The translations under genes were made by a program, and so were the position numbers. The notes below the pieces were generated by a model. It saw only the letters and a program-made list of their open reading frames with translations. It did not search any database and had not been told where the DNA came from. From DASQUK01 sp963756425 (GTDB lineage Bacteria > Actinomycetota > Acidimicrobiia > Acidimicrobiales > VFJN01), in assembly GCA_963756425.1 (NCBI GenBank), contig CAVWNW010000022.1, forward strand, positions 186,001 to 250,000: a DNA stretch of 64,000 bases, given 5' to 3'. Shown piece by piece: positions 19,789 through 27,464 of the stretch (positions within the stretch are counted from its first letter, which is position 1; each line of letters starts with the position of its first letter).

Positions 19789-20748
19789 TCAGCGATAGCG
19801 CTCGGTGTCGGGTGGCTTGCCGGCGTCCTGCACCTCGACGAGGTAACGCCAGGCATCGGGGGCGCTGCCGTCGAGGTCGACGAAGCCGTACTCCTTCGCC
19901 AGCTGGCCCGACGACAGCGACGCCTGGTTCCACCGCGAGACCTTCGGGTCGGCCGCCAGCGCCGTGACGGCGCGGCCGACGAAGCGTGGCGTCTCGGAGA
20001 TGCCGAAGTGACCAGGGTCGGGATACGGCGGTGTGTGGGGGCGGGCGAGCACGTCACGCCAGTTGTCCTCGGTGACCTCGTAGGCCTCGAGCATCATCTC
20101 TGACCGCAGCCAGCCCGGACTGAGCGCCACTGCAGTGCAGGCATGCGGGCCGAGCTCGTGTCCTTGGCTGAACGCGAGGCGGATCACGGCGCTCTTGGCC
20201 AGGTCGTAGAACACGGACAGGCGGTAGTTGGCGGCGTTGTACTCCGCGGTGCCGTCGGTCACCTCCACGACCAGGCCGCCGGGGTTGCGGATGAGCAGGG
20301 GTAGTGCGAAGTGGCTGGTCACTAGGTGCGTCTCGATGGCGAGCCGCAACAGCCGGAGGCCGTTGGCCAGGTCGTGCTCCCAGATCGGCGTGTTCCATTG
20401 GACGAGCTTCTCGCCGCCCCAGATGTTGTTGACGAGGATGTCGAGCCGACCCGCCTCGGCGTCGATCTGCTCGACGAGTGCCGCCACCGCGTCCTGATCG
20501 AGGTGGTCGACGACCACTGCCGTTGCCGTGCCGCCGGCGGCGGCCACGAGCTCGGCGGTCTCCGCGATCGTCTCGGGCCGCTCGTACTCCGACTGGCGCT
20601 CGGCTGTCGTACGGCCGGTCACGAACACGTGGGCCCCGGCGGCCCCGAGCTCGATGGCGATCCCCCGGCCGGCGCCACGCGTGGCACCGGCCACGAGCGC
20701 GACCCTGCCGGCCAGGTCGGGCGGGGACCATGAAGATGGTTCGGTCAT
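19789..20748 (-). CDS. Short-chain dehydrogenase/reductase
   Basis: The 319-residue SDR has the cofactor motif AGATRGAGRG after RVALVAG, then the NNIWGG strand (usually NNAG), and the catalytic Tyr-x-x-x-Lys in FYDLAKSAV. The tail of about 60 residues is longer than in classical SDRs. The ATG at 20748 follows GAGGT. The gene diverges from a TetR gene, with 49 bases between the starts and a perfect inverted repeat in that gap, so it is very probably the repressor's target. The reading frame upstream of 20748 runs antisense to the TetR gene and was excluded. Confidence 0.9.
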   Translation of the reverse strand: MTEPSSWSPPDLAGRVALVAGATRGAGRGIAIELGAAGAHVFVTGRTTAERQSEYERPETIAETAELVAAAGGTATAVVVDHLDQDAVAALVEQIDAEAGRLDILVNNIWGGEKLVQWNTPIWEHDLANGLRLLRLAIETHLVTSHFALPLLIRNPGGLVVEVTDGTAEYNAANYRLSVFYDLAKSAVIRLAFSQGHELGPHACTAVALSPGWLRSEMMLEAYEVTEDNWRDVLARPHTPPYPDPGHFGISETPRFVGRAVTALAADPKVSRWNQASLSSGQLAKEYGFVDLDGSAPDAWRYLVEVQDAGKPPDTERYR

Positions 20749-20763
20749 CGGTGATACCTCGTA

Positions 20764-20785
20764 TATAAACGACTGTTCGTTTATA
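20764..20785. promoter_or_regulatory. Probable TetR operator between divergent SDR and TetR genes
   Basis: A perfect nine-base inverted repeat, TATAAACGA and TCGTTTATA separated by CTGT, sits in the 49-base gap between the divergent starts. It is AT-rich in an otherwise GC-rich region. Its size and symmetry suit a TetR dimer, and its position would cover the promoters of both genes, giving autorepression and SDR repression. No binding evidence exists beyond the sequence. Confidence 0.75.
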
Positions 20786-20797
20786 CTCCCACGCGCC

Positions 20798-21388
20798 ATG
20801 CCGCGCAAGCGCACGATCCCCGACGAGGATCTCCTCGACGCCGCCCTCGGACTCGTGCGCGAGGTCGGCCCCGACGCCGTGAGCTTCGGCAGCCTCGCCG
20901 GCCGCGTGGACCTCGCGCCCTCGACATTGGTGCAGCGGTTCGGCTCGAAGCCCGCGCTGCTGCAGGCCGCTCTCCTCCGAGCCTGGGCGCAACTCGAGGC
21001 GGCCACCGACCATGCCATCGCCGCCGCGCCGGACGGACCCGCCGGCGTTGTCGAGCTGCTGGTCTCGCTCACGGGCCAGTACGACGCGCACGACTTCGCC
21101 GACCAGCTGCGGGTGCTGCGCGAGGACCTCCGTGACCCCGTCCTGCGCGAGCGGGGACAGGCGTGGTTCGCAACGTTGAGTGAGGCGGTCGAAGCGCGGC
21201 TGGTCGGTGCCAGCGGCAGGAACGGCGACCTCGGTCGGCTGGTCGTCGCCACGTGGCAGGGCACGCTCACCGTTTGGAGCTTCACCCGGGATGCACCTGT
21301 GGTCGACGTCGTCAGCCACATGCTCGAGGAACTGCTCGGCCGACTGCTGCCCGAGGCGAGCCGTCCACGACGCGGCCGCGGCCGTTGA
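20798..21388 (+). CDS. TetR-family transcriptional regulator
   Basis: The 196-residue regulator has an N-terminal TetR helix-turn-helix: DLLDAALGLVREVGPDAVSF, then LAGRVDLAPSTLVQRFGSKP. A helical ligand-binding C-terminus follows. The start is ATG 20798 in MPRKRTIPDED. It faces the SDR gene across a shared palindrome, the standard arrangement for a local repressor that senses the SDR substrate or product. Confidence 0.92.
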   Translation: MPRKRTIPDEDLLDAALGLVREVGPDAVSFGSLAGRVDLAPSTLVQRFGSKPALLQAALLRAWAQLEAATDHAIAAAPDGPAGVVELLVSLTGQYDAHDFADQLRVLREDLRDPVLRERGQAWFATLSEAVEARLVGASGRNGDLGRLVVATWQGTLTVWSFTRDAPVVDVVSHMLEELLGRLLPEASRPRRGRGR

Positions 21389-21503
21389 TGTCGTCCCCGA
21401 CGGACGCCACTGCCCTGCGAGTCGGCGCTATTCCGGTTGTGACGTCTGCCGCAGGACGGGCGGCCATCGCCAGCGGCGGTCGGCCGCCACGCCGGGACCG
21501 GGC

Positions 21504-22268
21504 TCAGTCGTCCTGCAGCACGGCGAGGACGTTGCGGGCGGGATCGGTGAACCACGCGATCGGTGGGCTGTCGGGGTCCCGCAAGATGCCCCGGTCGTCC
21601 TGGGCGAAGCCGTCGTAGCGCTCGAACCGCACACCCCGCGCCGAGAGGTCCGCGACGGCGGCGCCGACGTCGGACACGGGGAAGTTGAGGATCGTGAACG
21701 TCGCCGGCGCGTGATCCGGCTTCGGGTACACGAGCACGTCTCGCCCGCTGTGCAGGTGGAGCGTGAGCAGACCGTTGGCCTCGGACACCTCGAGCCCGAG
21801 CACACCCGCGTAGAACTCGTGCGCCGCCGCGAGGTCGTCGACCGAGAAGCCGCTGAACGCCGGCGCCGCGGCCAGCGTCCCCTCTGCTCGGCCAGCAGCG
21901 GGCGCGTGACCCGGATGGAGCTGGATGATCTGCACGTAGTTGCCGTCGGGATCGATGGCCGTGGCAAACAGACCGGGCTCACGCTCCTCGAGCTCGGCCT
22001 TCCACGTCACCCCCATGCCATCGAGGCGACGAACCACGGCCCGCGCATCGGCGACATCGAAGTTGAGGATCACCCGCCCAGGCTGCGGGTTCGAGCCGCT
22101 GACGTCTTCTCGACGATCGATGAGAATGGTGAAGCCGCCGAAGGTCAAGAGCCGATAGCCGTTGGTCTTGGTGTCCTGCTCCGGCTCGAACGCTGCGGCG
22201 TACCACGCGTCGAGCCGCTCGGGATCGGGGCTGGCCAGCAGCATGCTGTTCAGACGGGACTTCGTCAT
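21504..22268 (-). CDS. VOC-family protein with two tandem glyoxalase-like domains
   Basis: The start at 22268 (MTKSRLNSM) has AGGAGG seven bases upstream. The 254-residue product has two VOC (glyoxalase/bleomycin-resistance) modules: about 1-125 (LASPDPERLDAWYAAAF; LFATAIDPDGNYVQIIQL) and about 135-254 (FSVDDLAAAHEFYAGVLGLE; WFTDPARNVLAVLQDD). Such proteins bind a metal or small ligand between paired beta-alpha-beta-beta-beta units; the activity is unknown. It diverges from an ECF sigma-factor gene 146 bases away, and a second didomain VOC gene follows that sigma gene. Confidence 0.88.
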   Translation of the reverse strand: MTKSRLNSMLLASPDPERLDAWYAAAFEPEQDTKTNGYRLLTFGGFTILIDRREDVSGSNPQPGRVILNFDVADARAVVRRLDGMGVTWKAELEEREPGLFATAIDPDGNYVQIIQLHPGHAPAAGRAEGTLAAAPAFSGFSVDDLAAAHEFYAGVLGLEVSEANGLLTLHLHSGRDVLVYPKPDHAPATFTILNFPVSDVGAAVADLSARGVRFERYDGFAQDDRGILRDPDSPPIAWFTDPARNVLAVLQDD

Positions 22269-22414
22269 GAGTGTTCCTCCTCGAGATGCAGCAGTTGCTT
22301 CCTCGAGAACTTGGACCCACGCGCCAGCCGCAATTCGTCGCCCGCGATGAATTCCCGCCTCGGCGGGGGTCGTACTAACAGGGCGCCGAATGCCGAGGCA
22401 AAGGAGCGCGACCC

Positions 22415-23419
22415 GTGACCGACCTCGCACATACCCTCAACGCCGACGACGTTTCCGTGGCCAGTGAGCTCGAGCGCCACCGGCCGGGGCTGACCGCCCA
22501 CTGCTACCGCATGCTGGGGTCGGTGTTCGAAGCCGAAGACGCGCTGCAGGAGACGTTCATCCGGGCCTGGCGGGGATTCGATCGCTTCGAGGGGCGCGCC
22601 GCGCTGAGGTCCTGGCTGTACCGAATAGCCACCAACGTCTGCGTCGACATGCTCAACGGACGAGCCCGACGCGCGCTCCCCATGAGCCTGGTGCCGCCGT
22701 CATCGGGCGACAGCGACCTCGGCCCGCCCATCACCGAGTCCGCCTGGGTGACGCCGATCGCAGACGGCCGGGCCATCGCTCCCAGCATCGACCCCGCCGA
22801 GTCGGTCGCCGCCCGCGACGGCATTCGACTCGCGTTCATCGCCGCCCTCCAGCATCTCCAACCCAAGCCGCGGGCCGTGCTGCTCCTCCGTGATGTGCTC
22901 GGCTGGCACGCGGACGAGGTCGCCGACGCACTCGGCACCACGGTCACCGCCGTACACAGCATGCTCCGACGCGCCCGCCGCACCATGGCCGAACGCGACA
23001 CCACGCGTGACAACGGGCCTGCGCTCGGCGAGTCGGAGTGGAACCTCGTCGCCCGCTACGTCGATGCGTTCCAACGCTTCGACGTCGACGCCCTCGTCGC
23101 CCTCCTGCGCGACGACGCAAGCCTGTCGATGCCCCCGATCCCCGGCTGGCTGCGCGGCCGGAAGGCGATCGCTCAGTACTGGCGAGGCCCCGGTTCGGCC
23201 TGCCGCGGTTCGCGCTTGGTACGAACGCGCGCGAACGGGGTGCCCGCGTTCGCCTCGTACCGGCCCGCCGCCGACGGGAGCTACCGACCCTTCGCCATCC
23301 AGGTCATCGAAATCGCTGACGGCCACATCACCGGCTTGCACGCATTCCTCGAACCGCGGCTCTTCCCGCTGTTCGAGCTACCCGACCACCTCAGCGCGCA
23401 CCGCCACGCCGTCGTTTGA
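22415..23419 (+). CDS. ECF sigma factor with C-terminal SnoaL-like domain (SigG/SigJ-type)
   Basis: The 334-residue factor has region 2 (HCYRMLGSVFEAEDALQETF, then WRGFDRFEGRAALRSWLYRI), region 4 (LRDVLGWHADEVADALGTT) and a C-terminal SnoaL/NTF2-like domain of about 120 residues (VDAFQRFDVDALVALLRDDA; FAIQVIEIADGHITGLHAF). In this class the extra domain replaces a separate anti-sigma factor in controlling activity. The GTG at 22415 directly precedes TDLAH. It is flanked on both sides by VOC genes; glyoxalase-family genes have been reported in the regulon of mycobacterial SigG. Confidence 0.92.
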   Translation: MTDLAHTLNADDVSVASELERHRPGLTAHCYRMLGSVFEAEDALQETFIRAWRGFDRFEGRAALRSWLYRIATNVCVDMLNGRARRALPMSLVPPSSGDSDLGPPITESAWVTPIADGRAIAPSIDPAESVAARDGIRLAFIAALQHLQPKPRAVLLLRDVLGWHADEVADALGTTVTAVHSMLRRARRTMAERDTTRDNGPALGESEWNLVARYVDAFQRFDVDALVALLRDDASLSMPPIPGWLRGRKAIAQYWRGPGSACRGSRLVRTRANGVPAFASYRPAADGSYRPFAIQVIEIADGHITGLHAFLEPRLFPLFELPDHLSAHRHAVV

Positions 23420-23535
23420 GACCACGGCTCCTATCCACCAGGTTGCTGCCGGCTGTTCGGGCCCCAGGCGCGCGCGGCATGGTTGATTCACTCGTGAGCA
23501 ACTGAACCTCCGCATGTGAGGAAGGAGAGCTGCGG

Positions 23536-24330
23536 ATGAGCGAGCGCACCGAATACGGTCCCGGCGAGTTCTGCTGGGTGGAGCTGGCTTCGCCGGACGT
23601 GGACGCGGCGGCGGCGTTCTACGGCGAGCTGCTCGGCTGGAAGCGTGAGCGATACGAGCCCGATCCCGACGGCTACTGGTATTTCCGGCAAGACGGGAAG
23701 CTGGTGGCCGGCCTCGAGACGTTCCGGATGGACGGCCAGGTCCCCGCTTGGCTGGGGTACGTCAGGGTGGATGACGTGGCGGCGACCGCCGGCAAGGTCG
23801 GCGACGCCGGAGGGACGGTCCTCGCGGAGCCGCTCGATGTCCCCGGCGGAGCAGGGTCGCTGGCCGTCTGCCGGGACACAGAGGGAGCCGCGTTCGCCCT
23901 GTGGCAGCAGGGCGAGTTGAAGGGTGCCCAGCTCGTCAACGAGCCGGGCAGCTGGACCTGGAACAACCTCCTGACTCGCGACGTGGACGCGGCGATGGAC
24001 TTCTACAGCCGGGTGTTCGGCTGGACGGCAACGCAGCCGGAGGGCGCCCCCGACTTCATCTGGAACTGGCATGTCGACGGGCAGCGCTGGCCCGAGGGGA
24101 TGGCAGGGCTGATGCGCATGGGGACGGAGATGCCGCCCTACGTGCCGCCGCATTGGCAGGTGTACTTCATGGTCGAGAGCGTGGATGCGGCGGTGGAGCG
24201 CAACAACGCCGGCGGCGGGTCCCTGATCTACGGTCCGATCGACATACCCATCGCAAGGATGGCCTCGGTCGTCGATCCGCAGGGGGCGAACGTCGCGCTG
24301 CTCGAGTCGCGCTACCCCGAGCCGCGGTGA
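23536..24330 (+). CDS. VOC-family protein with two tandem glyoxalase-like domains
   Basis: The 264-residue protein has two VOC modules: residues 1-125 (FCWVELASPDVDAAAAFYGE; LAVCRDTEGAAFALWQ) and 135-264 (WNNLLTRDVDAAMDFYSRVF; ARMASVVDPQGANVALLESR). It belongs to the group with an E-F-C-W-V-E-L opening that is common in actinomycetes. GGAGAG precedes the ATG. It lies downstream of the sigma-factor gene on the same strand after a 116-base gap, and its paralogue lies on the other side of that gene. Confidence 0.9.
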   Translation: MSERTEYGPGEFCWVELASPDVDAAAAFYGELLGWKRERYEPDPDGYWYFRQDGKLVAGLETFRMDGQVPAWLGYVRVDDVAATAGKVGDAGGTVLAEPLDVPGGAGSLAVCRDTEGAAFALWQQGELKGAQLVNEPGSWTWNNLLTRDVDAAMDFYSRVFGWTATQPEGAPDFIWNWHVDGQRWPEGMAGLMRMGTEMPPYVPPHWQVYFMVESVDAAVERNNAGGGSLIYGPIDIPIARMASVVDPQGANVALLESRYPEPR

Positions 24331-24408
24331 ACGGAGCCCCGGATCTGCGACCTGAGCCGCACCCGCAGGTCCGGCGTGCCAGCGCGCTGGCGTGCTATCC
24401 CGTCACGG

Positions 24409-24780
24409 GTGACCGACGGCAAGACTCTGGTGGCGGCGTTCGTGGACCGGTTGGACCGGCGGGACTGGGCAGGGTTCGCGGAGCTGTTGGCGCCCGATGT
24501 CGTCTACGAGCTGCCGCAGACCCGGGAACGCATCCGAGGCCGCGACCGCTACGTGCGGTTCAACGCCGAGTACCCGGGCGACTGGCGCATCGAGCCCCAG
24601 GTCGTCCTGGGTGACGACGCGCACGGCGCGCTGGTGTTCCGCTGGACCCTCGACGGCGAGTCGTCGCTCGCCGTCGCCTTCTTCGAACACGACGGCTCGA
24701 TGATCACGAAGATCACCGACTTCTGGCCCGAGCCCTACGACCCGCCTCCCGGCCGGGAGCACCTCGTCGAACGCTGGTGA
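24409..24780 (+). CDS. SnoaL-like (NTF2 fold) nuclear-transport-factor-2 family protein
   Basis: A small cone-shaped alpha+beta protein of 123 residues: FVDRLDRRDWAGFAELLAPD, VVYELPQTRERIRGRDRYV, VFRWTLDGESSLAVAFFEHD and ITKITDFWPEPYDPP. The order of the N-terminal helix and the curved sheet ending in F-W-P-E is typical of SnoaL-like polyketide-cyclase relatives. The start was set at GTG 24409, next to the first helix; a GTG at 24376 is also in frame. It may extend the sigma/VOC cluster. The function is unknown. Confidence 0.75.
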   Translation: MTDGKTLVAAFVDRLDRRDWAGFAELLAPDVVYELPQTRERIRGRDRYVRFNAEYPGDWRIEPQVVLGDDAHGALVFRWTLDGESSLAVAFFEHDGSMITKITDFWPEPYDPPPGREHLVERW

Positions 24781-24811
24781 TCAGGCCGGGCCGACACCGC
24801 GACCGACGCGT

Positions 24812-25363
24812 CTATGGGTTGCGGCCGATGAACGCCAGCAGCCTGGTCTGGACGTCGGCGTCGTCGGGCACATCGACGCGTGGCCCGTAGTGGCCGCTCT
24901 GGCGCAGTACATCGTCCATCGGCTGCATGGCCTCGAGCATCTCGGCGCACTTGTCGGGGTCCAGCGTCTCGTCCTGCCCGGTGGCGCGGGCAAGATCCCA
25001 GCGGTGGAGGAACACGTCGCCGGTGTAGATCATGTCGATGGCCTGTCCGAGTGGCATCCGGCCGATGTGCGGGAGCTCGTGCTCGCGCTCGGCGGTGACC
25101 GGGTCGTCGAGCAGTGCCTGCACGGCGTCGGTCTGGGTGCGCCAGGCGCCGACCGGATCGTCGTCGACCGACGGACCGGCAGCCAGCGTGATCCCGGCCG
25201 CCCCCTGGAGGAAGGCAGGGAACCACTCGACGAGATGCCGGACGACGTCGCGGGCGACCCAGCCTTCCGGCGGCGCGGGGTAGTCCCACGCCGCCGGGGC
25301 AGTTCCCTCGACCGTCGCCGTGAACCCGGCGGCGATGCGCCGGTGCTCGTCGGCGGCGCCCAT
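24812..25363 (-). CDS. TIGR03086-type DinB/mycothiol-dependent metal-binding protein
   Basis: The 183-residue protein has the helical-bundle features of TIGR03086/maleylpyruvate-isomerase-like proteins: WVARDVVRHLVEWFPAFL near residue 40, MPLGQAIDMIYTGDVFLHRW with the metal-ligand His in FLHRWDLARATGQD, and VLRQSGHYGPRVDVPDDADV then LLAFIGR at the end. Related proteins use mycothiol or act as DinB-like thiol transferases. ATG 25363 shares its A with the TGA of the upstream SRPBCC gene (TGATG). It is the last gene of the ArsR operon. Confidence 0.85.
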   Translation of the reverse strand: MGAADEHRRIAAGFTATVEGTAPAAWDYPAPPEGWVARDVVRHLVEWFPAFLQGAAGITLAAGPSVDDDPVGAWRTQTDAVQALLDDPVTAEREHELPHIGRMPLGQAIDMIYTGDVFLHRWDLARATGQDETLDPDKCAEMLEAMQPMDDVLRQSGHYGPRVDVPDDADVQTRLLAFIGRNP

Positions 25364-25848
25364 CACAGCTCGGCGAGGAGGGCGTCGAGCTTGGCGTAGC
25401 CCTCCTCGACGCCGGTTTCCATGCCGCTGGCCAGCCATTGGTCGCGGCCCTCGAAGCTGTCGGTGAGCGATTGGGCGTGCAGGCGGGTCCGGCCGTCGCC
25501 GAGGTCCTCGAACCGCAGCGTCTCGAGGGCGACACCGTCGGGCTCGCCGTCATAGGTGAAGGTCTGGACGATGCGATCGTCGCCAACCTCGTGGAAGCAG
25601 CCGTGGAAGCCGTATTCCTCGCCGTCGCGGCCGGCGACGTAGCGCCAACGGCCGCCGGTGGTGGCGTCCCAGTCGAGGATCTTGGTTTCCATCCCGTTGG
25701 GGCCGACCCAGCGAGCGAACAGCTCGGGGTCGGTGTGGGCCCGCATCAGCTGCGCCGGGGTGGCGTCGAAGTCGCGGGTCATGCGGATGATCGGCACGCT
25801 CGGGTCTGCCTCGATCGAGACCTGGTAGCGGCTGCTGCTGGCGTTCAT
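25363..25848 (-). CDS. SRPBCC/AHSA1-domain protein
   Basis: The 161-residue protein has a START-like fold of the Aha1-C (AHSA1) type: IIRMTRDFDATPAQLMRAHT, then FARWVGPNGMETKILDWDA, TGGRWRYVAG, GFHGCFHEVGDDRIVQTFTY and a C-terminal amphipathic helix GVEEGYAKLDALLAEL. These proteins bind hydrophobic ligands and are often encoded after an ArsR repressor, as here. The ATG at 25848 overlaps the ArsR stop by four bases (ATGA). Confidence 0.9.
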   Translation of the reverse strand: MNASSSRYQVSIEADPSVPIIRMTRDFDATPAQLMRAHTDPELFARWVGPNGMETKILDWDATTGGRWRYVAGRDGEEYGFHGCFHEVGDDRIVQTFTYDGEPDGVALETLRFEDLGDGRTRLHAQSLTDSFEGRDQWLASGMETGVEEGYAKLDALLAEL

Positions 25849-26210
25849 GACGCGGCTCCTTGCTCCTGTCGGGGGTGGGTTGGTTCTGCGTCGTCCCGCA
25901 TCTCGGCGAGGACGACGTCCAGGCGCTCGTAGCGCTCCTGGGCCTGTTGGCGGTAGCGCTCGATCCATTTCGTCATCAGCTCGAACACCTCCGCCTCGAG
26001 ATGGCACGGCCGCCGCTGGGCGTCCCTGGTCTGGCTCACCAGACCTGCGTCGGCCAGCACCTTGATGTGCTTGGACACCGCCTGGATGGAGACCTCGTAG
26101 GGCTCGGCCAGCTCCCCCACGGTGGCGTCGGACACGGCCAGGCGGGCCACGATGTCGCGCCTGGTCGGATCGGCGAGGGCGGAGAAGACTCGAGACAGCT
26201 GGTCGTCCAC
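25845..26210 (-). CDS. ArsR-family repressor
   Basis: The 121-residue winged-helix protein reads LSRVFSALADPTRRDIVARL, then ATVGELAEPYEVSIQAVSKH and IKVLADAGLVSQTRDAQRRP. It lacks the ELCVCDL-type metal box, so it is probably a non-metal ArsR of the kind paired with SRPBCC proteins. The start is GTG 26210, which has AAGGAG seven bases upstream. Two near-identical palindromes lie directly upstream, the first overlapping the Shine-Dalgarno, indicating autorepression of the three-gene operon. Confidence 0.9.
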   Translation of the reverse strand: MDDQLSRVFSALADPTRRDIVARLAVSDATVGELAEPYEVSIQAVSKHIKVLADAGLVSQTRDAQRRPCHLEAEVFELMTKWIERYRQQAQERYERLDVVLAEMRDDAEPTHPRQEQGAAS

Positions 26211-26217
26211 CAGGACG

Positions 26218-26243
26218 CTCCTTGTCAACCGGATGGTTGAAGA
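26218..26243 (-). promoter_or_regulatory. ArsR operator copy 1, overlapping the arsR Shine-Dalgarno
   Basis: This is the promoter-distal copy of a 26-base unit present twice, 45 bases apart. It holds the inverted repeat TCAACC-GGAT-GGTTGA at 26225-26240, flanked by CTCCTTG on one side and AGA on the other. Because CTCCTT is the complement of the AAGGAG ribosome-binding site of the ArsR gene, occupancy here could also interfere with translation start. Confidence 0.7.
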
Positions 26244-26262
26244 CAACCTACGCCGGCATAGC

Positions 26263-26288
26263 CTCCTTGTCAACCAACTGGTTGAAGA
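26263..26288 (-). promoter_or_regulatory. ArsR operator copy 2
   Basis: This is the second copy of the 26-base unit. Its inverted repeat TCAACCA-AC-TGGTTGA at 26270-26285 has seven-base arms and so is more perfect than copy 1. The flanks CTCCTTG and AGA are identical to copy 1 and only the four central bases differ. The 45-base spacing, about four helical turns, suits cooperative binding of two dimers. Confidence 0.7.
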
Positions 26289-26323
26289 AGCGCTCCATTG
26301 GCCAGAACCCGGGCTCGCCGGTG

Positions 26324-27403
26324 TCAGCCGGCGCCGGTGGCTCGCAGCTCGCCGATGAGGTCGGCCTTGGCCGGGTGGAGGCGGGCAGGGAGGGCGGCCT
26401 CGCCGGCGCGGTCGCGTAGCTGCTCGAGGTCGAGGGCGTCGAGGTCGTCGGCCGGGGGGAAGAGGTCGGCCAGGCCGCCGACGGCCTTCTCCGCGCCGGC
26501 GTCCCGCCACAGTCGCCAGTACGCGCCCATGCGGTCGTTGTACGCCCTGGGCTGCTCGGCGTAGAGGCGGACGCCGAGGCGCGTGGCCCGGCGCTCGAGC
26601 TGGCCACGGCGTTCCTCGGCCAGCGCACAGGCGGCACGGACCGGGGTCCGGCCGCCGAACCGGTCCGGCGAGGCGCGGAGACGCTCGCAGATCACCACGA
26701 GGTCGTGGGCGTCTCCGAGGGCGTCGGAGAGGTCGTGGAACCGATCGTCGAACGGCTCCAGGATCGACGGCGCGGCGTCGCTCAGCAGCCGGACGTGGTA
26801 CCAGGCGTCCTTGGTCCGCTTGCGCCACTCGTGCATGGCGGTGGGATCGGACCGGCGGTCGAGGCGGACCGCTGCCAGGGCCCGCCGGCCGGCCCGGTAG
26901 GTCCTCCCGAGGCCGGGCCCGACCGCAGCCCACCCGCGGGCGTCGAGCTCGGCCCGACCGACCTGCCGCCGGCCCGTGCGGAACATGTCCGCGGCGGTCT
27001 CGACCCGGAGCCGCCGATCCCGGGCATTGCTGGCACTGTCGGCGGCCGCGGCGAGGCCCGCGCGCACGACGCCGAGACCGCCCTCGGGGAGCCGATCGAG
27101 AGAGGCCGCCACGAGGTCGTCGAACGTGGCGAGCGTGGCATGAGCGTCGCGAATGGCTGACAGCTCGCGCCCGGCGTCGCGGAACGACTGGTTCGCCGGG
27201 CCGTAGGCACGACCGAGCGCGGGCCGGACGAGACGAAGCAGCCCGTGTAGCTTCTTCGCTCGCTTCCGGCAGTCGTGCACCGTGGCCTCGAGGTCGTGCT
27301 CCTGGACCCGCTCGAGCGCCGAGGCCGCCCCTTTGACCTGCTCGTCGGTGATGCGGCGAACGGCCTCGGGAACCGTCTCGTCGCGGTCGAAGGCATATCC
27401 CAT
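26324..27403 (-). CDS. CHAD-domain protein with SAP/Rho-N-like C-terminal tail
   Basis: The 359-residue protein is an all-helical CHAD domain. It has two internal halves, each with the conserved basic His-containing helix: VHDCRKRAKKLHGLLRLVRP near residue 45 and MHEWRKRTKDAWYHVRLL near residue 195. CHAD domains bind polyphosphate through these basic residues. The last 35 residues (LEQLRDRAGEAALPARLHPA, then KADLIGEL) look like a SAP or Rho-N helical hairpin, which is unusual in this family. It lacks the CYTH partner domain. The gene ends 113 bases before the ArsR start. Confidence 0.88.
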   Translation of the reverse strand: MGYAFDRDETVPEAVRRITDEQVKGAASALERVQEHDLEATVHDCRKRAKKLHGLLRLVRPALGRAYGPANQSFRDAGRELSAIRDAHATLATFDDLVAASLDRLPEGGLGVVRAGLAAAADSASNARDRRLRVETAADMFRTGRRQVGRAELDARGWAAVGPGLGRTYRAGRRALAAVRLDRRSDPTAMHEWRKRTKDAWYHVRLLSDAAPSILEPFDDRFHDLSDALGDAHDLVVICERLRASPDRFGGRTPVRAACALAEERRGQLERRATRLGVRLYAEQPRAYNDRMGAYWRLWRDAGAEKAVGGLADLFPPADDLDALDLEQLRDRAGEAALPARLHPAKADLIGELRATGAG

Positions 27404-27464
27404 GCCGGCCCCCTTCCCGGTGCCACGCCCGGGAACCCGGGAGTTTGAGCGACCTCGGGCAGCC

